From: DASUBV01 sp035763085
GTDB lineage: Bacteria > Actinomycetota > Actinomycetes > Streptosporangiales > Streptosporangiaceae
Direction: 5' to 3'
DNA: 22,457 nucleotides
Assembly (NCBI GenBank): GCA_035763085.1
Contig: DASUBV010000258.1
Coordinates: 1 to 22,457, forward strand
In this document: in pieces, positions 14,801 to 21,446 of the stretch
Layout of the letters: every line of letters begins with the position of its first letter
How positions within the stretch are numbered: position 1 is the stretch's first letter
Position numbers and translations under genes: made by a program
Notes under the pieces: generated by a model
The model's database searches: none
Seen by the model: the letters and a program-made list of their open reading frames with translations, nothing else
What the model was told of the DNA's origin: nothing

Positions 14801-16026
14801 CCGGAACCCCCGCCGCCACCGTGGCGCCCGCGGTTAGCCGCCAGCGCCCGGCAGCGGCCCGGCCCCGGTCGGTCAGCCTGGCCGCCGCGCCGCCGGGCAG
14901 CGGGCTGACCCGGCCCCAGGCGCAGCTGAGCGTGCACGGCTACGACCGCTCCGGCCGCCCGGACCTGACCAGCACGCAGCCGGCCGGCTTCAGCCCGGCC
15001 GCAATCACCGCCTATCTCGGCACCACCAGCACCGGCGCCGGCCAGACGGTGGCCATCGTCGACGCCTACGCCGACCCGGCTATCCGGCACGACGTCAACG
15101 CCTTCAGCGCCCAGTACGGGCTGCCGCCGGCCTGCCCGGGCGATCAGGCGGGCAAGTCGTGCTTCCGGCTGACGCTGCGCAAGCCGCCGGCGGGCACGGC
15201 CGCCGACAGCGGCTGGGCCCTGGAGACGGCCCTGGACGTGGAGTGGGCGCACGCGATCGCGCCACGGGCCCGCATCGTCCTGGTGGAGTCTCCCAGCGGC
15301 ATACTCGCCGACCAGTTCCGGGCCGTCGCGACCGCGGCCTCCTACCATCCCGATGACATCAGCCTGAGCTGGGATGTGCCGGAGGAATTCTCCGACGAGA
15401 CCTACTACGACCACTACTGCCGGCTGGCGACGTCCATCTGCGTGGTCAGCAGCGGCGATGATGGCTACCCGAGCGGCTACCCGGCGACCAGCAGCCGGAT
15501 GCTGACGATCGGCGGTACGATCCTGCAGCTCACCCCGGCCAACTCGGTCTCCGGCGAGGTCGCCTGGTCCGGCAGCGGCGGTGGCCGCAGCTACTTCGAG
15601 CCGGCGCCGCCTGCTCAGGCATCGGTCACCGGCAGCCGCTACCGGGACACCCCCGATGTCAGCTACGACGCCGATCCCGCCACCGGCGTGGCCGTCTTCG
15701 ACAGCACGCCCTACGACGGCCAGGCCGGCTGGTTCCTGGTCGGCGGGACCAGCGTCGGTGCGCCGTCGTGGGCGGCCATCGTGGCCGGCGCCGACCAGTT
15801 GCTGCGCACGGCGGGCCAGCCGGTCCTGACCTCGGATGGGTTCAGTGCCCAGCGGGCGGTCTACAGCCTGCCGCCCGCCGCGCTGGCCGACATCACCGCC
15901 GGGCCGGACAACGGCGCCTGCCCCGGCCTGTGCCAGCCCGGCCCCGGCTACGACGATGTCACCGGCCTGGGCAGCCCGCGGGCCGGCATCGAGGCTGCCC
16001 TGGCGGCCGCGGCGGCCCGCTCCTGA
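11878..16026 (+). CDS. Secreted beta-propeller protein fused to a sedolisin (S53) serine-carboxyl protease
   Basis: 1382 residues. A signal peptide (KK then a hydrophobic run, AHA at 25-27) is followed by a low-complexity stretch. Roughly residues 110-900 carry repeated PQQ/BamB-like blade motifs (GKVLWQV, GRRLWQR, GHRLWTW, GKLAWTA) and an FG-GAP-type calcium loop ADLDGSGRPD (645-654). CFNC at 224-227 could form a disulfide. From about 1037 to the end is an S53 peptidase with the full catalytic set: E1116 and D1120 (ETALD), D1194 (SSGDDG) and S1292 (GGTSVGAPSWAAI), plus the C-terminal calcium motif DIT...GYDDVTGLGSP. S53 enzymes cleave proteins, most at acidic pH. No Pro-kumamolisin domain was recognised. 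ATG 11878 was chosen because AAGGGG precedes it by 6 bases and the signal peptide starts there; the frame is open to 11815. Protease call firm, propeller call good, target unknown. Confidence 0.88.
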   Translation: MHFRKKSWAAVAAAVVLSGLPAGLAHASAQTARSGPAPAPAPARASDGAGRPAAPVSVAGWAGGQPVRVTPGGRTVRAAPATPPAPPAADPNGGSLALKVDDAMESSQGTPLTTALPGSHGGYLRLHGEGPVAAMSASGKVLWQVTSADLYAAWHLQWQHPGGLVPTPELLGGNPPGNPFVEAGLVDNIVTDDHSYAVGHLAGVSAPVVAVAQVVGVPLVATRCFNCSQPFSVPGSSVHLGTFVTVLSARTGAVLYTELDPGFVTQVVITGGMLLLGDETGSPAPHQPVGEWYSTSSVRALTFRQDGGRLRATQRWKYGTHTPWGRYFALVPASSGEVVVAWSDTPPGLGIPGPPDGHVVALSEADGRVRWDKRTAGYPVLASYDPARGLLAVVSEQDPAEGYSYTLTGLRPADGSAALAIRRAGDVPTTLTVTAGQPGEPDRWLVGAIDTHEAPADEGGGPDYTSGRLTAVDPARQRQVWSVRVHAAGLAPLMPGAVVSAGGAVVAGSWDTALEPISAQHPYLVSTDLEGFALSTGRRLWQRSGDSADPVSLSVAGPAVRLVTLEQSAQLIDPASGRVRVTQPLFGSVTAAVMADATGHGTSDLIMGDQSGGVFAVSGASLAGGRPRQLWQAQAGGPVVQMLVADLDGSGRPDLVVAATSRVVVIDLRTGRIRYQVSFPGQYVWTVATGQLGSGSTARTGIVVPSTSLTALDGRTGHRLWTWRPASPSYFSTAQVTHGMVVSDYVSKVAPDAAPAAMAEVGISGASGKLAWTAAQSAPATDRPQLWNGVVASPDIPGAGGLGVASAWLTPGGDGRVDVRNAVTGALAYSNTAPEMYGHEGFLTDPQLGLIDYSQNGTTVIGPSGPQVHDSIDAEGAALTTTASGQRMLAAANNDLETYPASMLTTPGAEGAPLAANGTYLPGQVISGQLTGLGNVVIDLPQDQNAMITVAVEQGTVLDPLILDSELGVAVVSMTGTPAATVAPAVSRQRPAAARPRSVSLAAAPPGSGLTRPQAQLSVHGYDRSGRPDLTSTQPAGFSPAAITAYLGTTSTGAGQTVAIVDAYADPAIRHDVNAFSAQYGLPPACPGDQAGKSCFRLTLRKPPAGTAADSGWALETALDVEWAHAIAPRARIVLVESPSGILADQFRAVATAASYHPDDISLSWDVPEEFSDETYYDHYCRLATSICVVSSGDDGYPSGYPATSSRMLTIGGTILQLTPANSVSGEVAWSGSGGGRSYFEPAPPAQASVTGSRYRDTPDVSYDADPATGVAVFDSTPYDGQAGWFLVGGTSVGAPSWAAIVAGADQLLRTAGQPVLTSDGFSAQRAVYSLPPAALADITAGPDNGACPGLCQPGPGYDDVTGLGSPRAGIEAALAAAAARS

Positions 16027-16034
16027 CCCGCCGT

Positions 16035-16216
16035 TCCCCGGGGACCCGGGCGGCACACACTGACAGGGTCCCCGGGATGGTCCCCCCCGGGGCGAACACG
16101 CTGACAGCGAGGTTCTCGGGGTGACCCCGGGCCAGCACGCTGGGACGGCGGTTCGGTGGGCAGCCCTCGGCCAGCACGCTGACGCGAGGCGCTCCCGGGG
16201 TGGCCCCCGGGCCAGC
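16035..16216. repeat. Four degenerate 39-41 bp tandem repeats rich in CCCGGG
   Basis: A core CACGCTG (CACACTG in the first unit) recurs at 16056, 16097, 16136 and 16175, spaced 41, 39 and 39 bases. Each is preceded by a CCCCGGGC-like block and followed by GAC, a purine-rich stretch and a CGGGGTG-like block. CCCGGG/CCCGGG pairing between units allows several alternative stems. The array fills the gap between the sedolisin stop and the stop of the convergent uspA gene, so it probably also ends transcription from both sides. Confidence 0.7.
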
Positions 16217-16650
16217 TACGGCACGACGGTGATCGGCCAGCGGCTCGCGCGGACCAGGTGCACGGCGAGCGAGCCCACGAACCGGTGCCCGGCCTTGGTC
16301 GAGGCGCCGACGATCACCGCGTCGGCGGGCAGTTCATCGGCCAGCCGGACGATCTCGGTGAACGGGTTGCCCTCGCGCTCGACGAACTCGGCGCTGATCC
16401 CGATCCGGGCACTCTGGCTCTCGACCATCTCGCGCAGCTCGGTGGCGATGTCGTCGTGGGCCTTCTGCATGGACGGGATCGCGGCGATGCCCACGCCGGC
16501 CGCGACGCTGTAGGTGCGCACGTACAGGCAGACCAGGCGGACGCGCTGGCGGGAGGCCAGGCCGGCCGCGTAGGCGCCGGCGCGCAGCGAGGTGTCGGAG
16601 CCGTCGATCCCCACCAGCAGCACGGGGATGCCCGGATGCGGGTCATTCAC
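16216..16650 (-). CDS. Universal stress protein (UspA family)
   Basis: This 144-residue single-domain USP fold starts with VLLVGIDGSDTSLRAGAYAAGLA and ends with SRWPITVVP, the usual last strand. Such proteins often bind ATP and help cells under stress or slow growth. The nucleotide motif normally read as GxxG-x9-G(S/T) is GAST...FVGS here: the second Gly is replaced by Thr, so ATP binding is uncertain. The start is GTG 16650. TACCGT, a good -10 hexamer, lies at 16662-16657, only 6 bases upstream, with no ribosome site between, so the message is probably leaderless. It is monocistronic and convergent with the sedolisin gene across the short repeat array. Confidence 0.9.
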   Translation of the reverse strand: MNDPHPGIPVLLVGIDGSDTSLRAGAYAAGLASRQRVRLVCLYVRTYSVAAGVGIAAIPSMQKAHDDIATELREMVESQSARIGISAEFVEREGNPFTEIVRLADELPADAVIVGASTKAGHRFVGSLAVHLVRASRWPITVVP

Positions 16651-16656
16651 GTCTCA

Positions 16657-16662
16657 ACGGTA
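16657..16662 (-). promoter_or_regulatory. -10 box (TACCGT) giving a leaderless uspA-type mRNA
   Basis: On the minus strand TACCGT is followed by TGAGAC and then the GTG start. This spacing places the transcription start at or next to the start codon, as before the helicase gene. Confidence 0.55.
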
Positions 16663-16721
16663 CCGATCTGGGGCGGGCGCCGACACCGCGTCAACCGAGC
16701 CGTGACCGGGCGCGGCGGCCG

Positions 16722-17138
16722 TTACCAGCCGTAGATCCGGGCCGGCAGCCGGCCCGCGTGCACCTGGTCCGGGCCGGGGTAAGTGATCATCACCACCATG
16801 TCGTCGGGGTCGCGCCCCTCGACCGCGGTCGAGCCCTCGCTGGCCCGGGTCTGGCGGTAGGCGCGGCGGTCCCGCAGCGCCTGCTCGCACCGCTCCAGCG
16901 CGGCCATCCCGGCTACCGTCCAGATGACGTACTGGACGCCGACCGAGCCGAGCGGGTGCACGGCACTGCTGCCCATCGCGCGCAGGATGAGCTGCGCGCC
17001 GCTGCCGCTCACCAGCAGCGCGGCGGTCGGGCTGCGGTCGGCGACCGTCAGCTCCAGCACGCCGGTATAGAAGTCGACCGACCGGTCGAGCTGCTGCACG
17101 AACATGACCGCCGCGCCGATTCGCGCCTCGTGCGCCAT
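16722..17138 (-). CDS. VOC/glyoxalase-fold family protein
   Basis: This 138-residue protein has the N-terminal signature of the vicinal-oxygen-chelate fold, VQQLDRSVDFYTGVLELTV (residues 14-32), then LLVSGSGAQLILRA and a second half with RDPDDMVVMITYPG. The family includes glyoxalases, bleomycin-binding proteins and dioxygenases; many members have unknown roles. The metal-binding His usually found on the first strand is missing (the strand reads IGAAVMFV), so it may not bind metal as glyoxalases do. I chose ATG 17138 because GGGGGAG lies just before it and the signature starts there; an open frame continues to 17624 but reads as low-complexity antisense of the tetR gene. Its stop lies 71 bases upstream of the uspA start on the same strand, but uspA has its own promoter. 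Confidence 0.8.
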   Translation of the reverse strand: MAHEARIGAAVMFVQQLDRSVDFYTGVLELTVADRSPTAALLVSGSGAQLILRAMGSSAVHPLGSVGVQYVIWTVAGMAALERCEQALRDRRAYRQTRASEGSTAVEGRDPDDMVVMITYPGPDQVHAGRLPARIYGW

Positions 17139-17201
17139 CGCTCCCCCATCCCGGGCCGCCGCCCCCGGACCCGCCAGCCCGGGGTTTGTGAGCGCAGCAC
17201 G

Positions 17202-17207
17202 AATGTA
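17202..17207 (-). promoter_or_regulatory. Candidate -10 box (TACATT) for the VOC gene
   Basis: On the minus strand GTCATACATTCG contains TACATT, an AT-rich island about 64 bases before the ATG. No convincing -35 is seen. In the rest of 17139-17395 I see nothing supportable. Confidence 0.3.
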
Positions 17208-17395
17208 TGACACCTCGCGCTCGCCCGCCCGGCGGCGCGGCGGGCTCGCGGGCTGGGGGCGATCGTCGGCCGCACCGTCCGGGTCCGGCGGATCGCCCTC
17301 GACAACCCGGCAGATCGCGGCGTACGCGGCGCAGGTCAGCGGCGCGGGCGCCGCCACGGTGCTACGCAGCCGGGCTGACAGCCGGCCAGGCTGGA

Positions 17396-17947
17396 TCAGC
17401 CGCCGGGCGGGCTGGCAGCCGCCTCGATCACCGCGCGAATCAGCCGCGAGGACTGCTCGGCGAGCTCGTCGGGCGGACACGGCCGGTCGTGCTCGAGCCA
17501 CCAGACGATGGACTGCACGAACATCGCCGAGATCACGCTGGGCACCAGCGCATCGGCGTAGCGTCCGGGCAGGTGCTCGCTCGACATCGCGGCGAGCGCC
17601 GAGCGCATCCGGTCGGCGAACCACGCGCTGCCCTTGCGCCCGAGAAGTGCACCGTAGAGCCGGTGGTAGGCGTCGATGTGACCGAGGAAATCGGCCCAGC
17701 GGCGACCGGGCGACCGGGTGTCGCCCTCGTCGTCGGCGGTCATCTCGGCCATCGCCTCATCGAAGATCTGCTCGACGAGCTCGTACTTGTCGCGGTAGTT
17801 CCGGTAGAACGCCGCCCGGCTGACCATCGCGCGGGAGGTGAGGTCGCCGACGGTGACGCGATCGAGCCCGCGCTCCTCGATCAGTTCCACCAGCGCCTGG
17901 CGGAGCAGCTTGCGGGTGCGGCGGACGCGCACATCCGGCTGAGACAC
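17396..17947 (-). CDS. TetR-family transcriptional regulator
   Basis: This 183-residue protein has an N-terminal TetR helix-turn-helix (about residues 8-55: TRKLLRQALVELIEERGLDRVTVGDLTSRAMVSRAAFYRNYRDKYELVEQIF, shown by the FYRNYRDK signature) and a helical ligand-binding/dimer domain after it. The start is GTG 17947, with a strong AAGGAG 6 bases upstream; longer frames to 18103 run through the promoter. The gene is divergent from a quinone oxidoreductase, the usual arrangement of a TetR repressor and its target. GAGACA/TGTCTC half-sites sit in the divergent promoter (18040-18054) and over its own start (17941-17964), which suggests it represses both the oxidoreductase and itself. The ligand is unknown, perhaps a quinone or electrophile (inference). 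Confidence 0.92.
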   Translation of the reverse strand: MSQPDVRVRRTRKLLRQALVELIEERGLDRVTVGDLTSRAMVSRAAFYRNYRDKYELVEQIFDEAMAEMTADDEGDTRSPGRRWADFLGHIDAYHRLYGALLGRKGSAWFADRMRSALAAMSSEHLPGRYADALVPSVISAMFVQSIVWWLEHDRPCPPDELAEQSSRLIRAVIEAAASPPGG

Positions 17948-17964
17948 TTTCGTCTCCTTGTCTC
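17941..17964. promoter_or_regulatory. Second candidate TetR operator over the tetR start
   Basis: GAGACA (17941-17946) and TGTCTC (17959-17964) repeat the half-sites of the main operator but 12 bases apart. A GTCTC at 17952-17956 also pairs with GAGAC. The site covers the ribosome-binding region and start codon of tetR. Confidence 0.4.
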
Positions 17965-18039
17965 GTCCGGGACATCCCCGGCGATCTGATCCTTGTGCGG
18001 CTGGTCCCGTACTCCGATACTGGACGAGTCGTTTCGCTT

Positions 18040-18054
18040 GAGACAAGCTGTCTC
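18040..18054. promoter_or_regulatory. TetR operator in the tetR-qor divergent promoter
   Basis: GAGACAAGCTGTCTC has perfect 6-bp arms around AGC. It overlaps a TTGAGA -35 (18038-18043) that is followed 19 bases later by CATGAT (18063-18068) on the plus strand. On the minus strand it overlaps a TTGTCT followed 18 bases later by CAGTAT. One bound dimer could block both promoters. Confidence 0.6.
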
Positions 18055-18089
18055 GTTTAGAGCATGATGTCAACCCTAGGAGTACGCCC

Positions 18090-19058
18090 ATGCGGGCTGT
18101 CAAGGTGCACCGGTTCGGCGAGCCAGATGTGCTCGCCGTCGCTGACGTGGCCGACCCGGAGCCAGTCGCGGGTCAGGTGCTGGTGGATGTCTGCATAGCG
18201 GGAGTCGTCTACGGGGACGTGATCGTCCGCTCGGGCCGCTACCCGCTGCCGCTGCCGTGGATTCCCGGTATCGAAGTCGGCGGGCAGGTCGTGGCAGCAG
18301 GGCCGGATGCGGACCAGTCGCTGGTCGGCAAGACCGTCGTGGCCACCACGGCCGGGCAGGCGGGCGGCTACGCCGAGCGCGCGCTGGCCACGGCCGCCTA
18401 CACGTTTCCGGTCCCGGACGGGCTGGCGCTCGACGCCGCCCTGGCCGTGTTCCAGGCCGGCGCGGTGGCCCGCGGCCTGCTGTCCGCCATGCGGCTCAGC
18501 AGCGATGACACTGTGCTGATCACGGCCGCGGCGGGCCGGATCGGATCGCTGCTGGTGCAGTCGGCCAAGTCGGCAGGCGCGACGGTCATCGGCGCGGCGA
18601 GCCGCGAGAAGCTGACCGCCGTCACGGAATTCGGTGCCGATCACGCGATCGACTACGGTGCCGCCAGCTGGCCGGACCAGGTGCGCGAGCTGACCGGCGG
18701 GCGCGGGGCGGACCTGGCGCTCGATGCCGTCGGCGGCGAGACCGCCACGCGCGTCCTGGCCGCGGCCGCGGACGGCGGCGGCCGCATCGGCCTGTACGGG
18801 TTCGCGTCCGGCAGGTGGCCGGACCTGGACGCGAAGACCATCGCTACCCGCGGCCTGACGGTGTCCGGCCCGCTGGGCATGGTCATCCGCAAGCCCGACG
18901 CCGAGCAGCACGAGGATGCCGCGCAGGCGCTCGCGGCGGCGGCCCGCGGAGAGCTGACACCCCGGATTCACGCCCGGTTTCCGCTGGAGCGAGCCGCCGA
19001 CGCGCACCGGGAACTCGAAGGACGCCGGTCGGTGGGGGCGATTGTGCTCACCCGCTAG
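18090..19058 (+). CDS. Zinc-independent quinone oxidoreductase (MDR superfamily)
   Basis: This 322-residue medium-chain reductase is of the quinone oxidoreductase type. The N-terminal GroES-like domain starts MRAVKVHRFGEPDVL and includes PWIPGIEVGGQVVAAG (56-71). The Rossmann part has AAAGRIGSLLVQSAKSAGATVIG (146-168, the AxxGxxG NADPH loop) and GADHAIDYG. The structural-zinc cysteine lobe of alcohol dehydrogenases is absent, as in Qor. It is expected to reduce quinones or enones with NADPH in the cytosol. AGGAG lies 7 bases before the ATG. The divergent TetR gene and the operator at the -35 suggest substrate-induced expression. Its stop is 47 bases from that of the convergent LLM gene. Confidence 0.9.
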   Translation: MRAVKVHRFGEPDVLAVADVADPEPVAGQVLVDVCIAGVVYGDVIVRSGRYPLPLPWIPGIEVGGQVVAAGPDADQSLVGKTVVATTAGQAGGYAERALATAAYTFPVPDGLALDAALAVFQAGAVARGLLSAMRLSSDDTVLITAAAGRIGSLLVQSAKSAGATVIGAASREKLTAVTEFGADHAIDYGAASWPDQVRELTGGRGADLALDAVGGETATRVLAAAADGGGRIGLYGFASGRWPDLDAKTIATRGLTVSGPLGMVIRKPDAEQHEDAAQALAAAARGELTPRIHARFPLERAADAHRELEGRRSVGAIVLTR

Positions 19059-19091
19059 GCCCGCGCCCGCCGGCTGTCGTGCCAGAACCAG

Positions 19092-19106
19092 GCGACCGGG
19101 AGTCGC
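19092..19106. terminator. Small hairpin between convergent qor and LLM genes
   Basis: GCGAC (19092-19096), loop CGGGA, GTCGC (19102-19106), overlapping the LLM stop codon. It is the only stem in the 47-base gap and is weak. Confidence 0.25.
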
Positions 19107-19954
19107 TAGAGGCCGAGCGCCCCGGCCAGCTGCCGGTAGCCCTCCAGCGGGTCGGTGCCCGGCCCGGTGAGCAGCTGTACGCACACGTGGTCGGCGCCCG
19201 CGTCGAGATGGGCGCTGACCCGGGCCGCGACCTGCGCGTGCGTGCCGTGCGCGACCAGCGCGTCGATGAGGGCGTCGCTGCCGCCATCGCGCAGGTCGTC
19301 ATCGGTCCAGCCCAGGCGGCGCAGGTTGGCGGTGTAGTTGGACAGGCCCAGGTACGGCCGGCTGACCCGCGGCCGGCCGATGGCACGGGCCCGCTGCGCG
19401 TCGGGCTCCAGCACGACCTTCTGCTCGGGAGCCAGCAGCGGGCCGGCCCCGATGATCTCGCGCGCCTGGCGGGTATAGCCCGGCGGCACCAGGTACGGAT
19501 GCGCGCCGGCGGTCCGCTCCGCCGCCAGCCGCAGCACCTTGGGGCCGAGCGCGGCCAGCACCAGCCCGTCGGCCGGGACGCCCTCGGCCAGCAGCACGTC
19601 AACATAGTCGACGAGGGTCTGGTACGGGTGGGCGTACTGGCTAGTCGCCTCCCGGTGCCCGGCGCCCACGCCGAGCAGGAACCGGCCGGGGAACCGGGCC
19701 TCGATCCGGGCCCGCGAGGCGGCCACCACGCGGGCGTCGGCGCTCCAGATGTTCACGATCCCGGTCGCCACGGTGAGCCGGGTCGTCGCGGCCAGGAACT
19801 CCTCGACCCTGGCCAGGTCACCGCCGGGTGAGCTGCCGACCCACAGCGTGCCGAAGCCGAGCCGCTCGAGGGCCGCTGCCAGCTCGGGCGTCAGGTCATG
19901 CCCGCCTCGCCAGACACCGAACCGGCCCAGGTGGTCACGCACGCTCTCAGTCAT
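19106..19954 (-). CDS. LLM-class oxidoreductase, probably F420-dependent
   Basis: This 282-residue luciferase-like monooxygenase-fold protein shows FGVWRGGHDLTPELAAALERLGFGTLWVGSSPGGDL near the start, VATGIVNIWSADARVVAASRARIEARFPGRFLLGVGAGH in the middle and AHLDAGADHVCVQLL near the end, the usual TIM-barrel landmarks. It resembles the actinobacterial group annotated as probable F420-dependent oxidoreductases (TIGR03620 type, from memory). Members use F420 or FMN; the substrate cannot be told. ATG 19954 has AAGGAG 8 bases upstream and gives the family length. A longer frame to 20476 is antisense to the deacetylase gene. Confidence 0.88.
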   Translation of the reverse strand: MTESVRDHLGRFGVWRGGHDLTPELAAALERLGFGTLWVGSSPGGDLARVEEFLAATTRLTVATGIVNIWSADARVVAASRARIEARFPGRFLLGVGAGHREATSQYAHPYQTLVDYVDVLLAEGVPADGLVLAALGPKVLRLAAERTAGAHPYLVPPGYTRQAREIIGAGPLLAPEQKVVLEPDAQRARAIGRPRVSRPYLGLSNYTANLRRLGWTDDDLRDGGSDALIDALVAHGTHAQVAARVSAHLDAGADHVCVQLLTGPGTDPLEGYRQLAGALGL

Positions 19955-19991
19955 CCAGCCGGCTCCTTCTGCGCGGGGCTGCCCGGCGGCC

Positions 19992-19997
19992 AGGATA
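19992..19997 (-). promoter_or_regulatory. Candidate -10 box (TATCCT) for the LLM gene
   Basis: TATCCT on the minus strand would start transcription near 19986, leaving a leader of about 30 bases with the AAGGAG ribosome site. No matching -35 at normal spacing. Confidence 0.38.
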
Positions 19998-20178
19998 TGC
20001 CGGCACTGGCTTGCGCCGGAGCAAGGTGAGGTGCCGGGGCGCCGGGACCGCGCAGCGGCCGGCAACAGGCCGGCCGGCGGCGGCGCTGACCTGTCCGGCC
20101 CGGTCCGCCCGGCACGGAGCTCACGGGTGAGCGCGGTCAGCATGCGCGGGTCGGCCCGGCCGGGGCAGGATGGGGTCC

Positions 20179-21345
20179 ATGCCCTGCAGCGTGCACCTGG
20201 CCTGGGACGGCCGGCTGACGACCTACGACTTCGGCCCCGGCCATCCGCTGGCGCCGGTGCGGGTAGAGCTGACCATGGAGCTGGCCCGTGACCTGGGCGT
20301 GCTGTCCGGCGTGTCGGTGCAGCGCCCGGCGCCGGCCACCGACGCCGAGCTGGAACTGGTGCACGACGCCCGCTACCTGGCCGCCGTCCGGCGCGCCGGG
20401 GCGGACGGCGCGCCGGCCCTCGCCTTCGGCCTGGGCACCCCCGACAACCCCGTGTTCCCCGGCATGCACGAGGCATCGGCCCTGGTGGCCGGCGCGACGA
20501 TAGCCGCCGCCCGCGCGGTCTGGGACGGCTCGGCTCAGCATGGTGCCAGCATCGCCGGCGGCCTGCACCACGCCATGCGGGCCAGCGCCAGCGGCTTCTG
20601 CGTGTACAACGACCCGGCCATCGCCATCGCCTGGCTGCTGGCCCGGGGCGCCGAGCGGATCGCCTACGTCGACATCGACGTGCACCACGGCGACGGCGTC
20701 CAGGCCGCCTTCTACGACGACCCGCGGGTCCTCACGATCAGCCTGCACGAGACCCCGGACCTGCTGTTCCCCGGCACCGGCCGGCCGTCGGAGACCGGCG
20801 GGCGGGGCGCCGCGGGCAGCGCCGTGAACGTCGCCCTGCCGGGCGGCACCGGCGACGCGGCCTGGCTGCGGGCCTTCCACGCCGTGGTCCCGCCGCTGCT
20901 GCGCGCCTTCGGGCCGCAGATCCTGGTCAGCCAGCACGGCTGCGACACCCACCGGCTCGACCCGCTGGCCCATCTGGAGCTGACCGTCGACGGGCAGCGC
21001 ACCGCGCACGCCGCCATCCACCGGCTCGCCCACGAGGTGGCCGGCGGCCGCTGGCTGCTGACCGGCGGCGGCGGGTACGCGCTGATCCAGGTCGTGCCGC
21101 GGACCTGGACGCACCTGCTGGCCGAGGCGTCCGGCCAGCCGGTGGAGCCGGCGACCGCGACGCCGCAGGCATGGCGGGACTACGTGTCGCGGCGGACCGG
21201 CCGCGGCGCGCCGGAGCTGATGACCGAGGGCGATGAGCCTCGATACCTGCCGTATGAGTCCGGGACGGACCCGGACGACCCGGTCGACCGGGCCATCGCG
21301 GCCACCCGCCGGGCCGTCTTCCCGGAGCACGGGCTCAACCCCTGA
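20179..21345 (+). CDS. acuC: AcuC-type Zn-dependent deacetylase (histone deacetylase family)
   Basis: This 388-residue class I HDAC-like enzyme removes acyl groups from lysines or small molecules; in Bacillus AcuC deacetylates acetyl-CoA synthetase. The active site is complete: paired His at 130-131 (GLHHAM), the zinc ligands D167 and H169 in YVDIDVHHGDG, D256 in SQHGCDTH, and the catalytic Tyr in GGGGY (Y300). The N-terminus YDFGPGHPLAPVRVELT (residues 16-32) is characteristic of AcuC. I prefer ATG 20179 because GCAGGA precedes it by 8 bases; ATG 20170 would add three residues and has GGGGCAGG touching it. No acetyltransferase (AcuA) or acetyl-CoA synthetase gene lies in the window, so the acetate link rests on the family. 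Confidence 0.9.
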   Translation: MPCSVHLAWDGRLTTYDFGPGHPLAPVRVELTMELARDLGVLSGVSVQRPAPATDAELELVHDARYLAAVRRAGADGAPALAFGLGTPDNPVFPGMHEASALVAGATIAAARAVWDGSAQHGASIAGGLHHAMRASASGFCVYNDPAIAIAWLLARGAERIAYVDIDVHHGDGVQAAFYDDPRVLTISLHETPDLLFPGTGRPSETGGRGAAGSAVNVALPGGTGDAAWLRAFHAVVPPLLRAFGPQILVSQHGCDTHRLDPLAHLELTVDGQRTAHAAIHRLAHEVAGGRWLLTGGGGYALIQVVPRTWTHLLAEASGQPVEPATATPQAWRDYVSRRTGRGAPELMTEGDEPRYLPYESGTDPDDPVDRAIAATRRAVFPEHGLNP

Positions 21346-21398
21346 AGCCCGGGCAATGACCGGGGAGATGGTGTCACGATCACGCCGGGCACCCCGGC

Positions 21399-21416
21399 CC
21401 GGCGGCATTCCGCCGG
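21399..21416. terminator. Bidirectional terminator between acuC and the amidohydrolase
   Basis: CCGGCGG, loop CATT, CCGCCGG: a perfect 7-bp stem, extendable past one mismatch by two more pairs (21396-21419). It lies between convergent stop codons at 21345 and 21447. Confidence 0.55.
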
Positions 21417-21446
21417 CCCGGCGTCAGGAGCGCAGCGATGCCGGGG

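Noticed and set aside
16035..16216. CRISPR-like array
   Set aside because: The units are diverged throughout, there are no constant repeats with unique spacers, and no cas genes are present.
17139..17624. Upstream extension of the VOC protein to 300 residues
   Set aside because: The added sequence is antisense to tetR and Arg/Ala-rich. The VOC signature begins right at ATG 17138.
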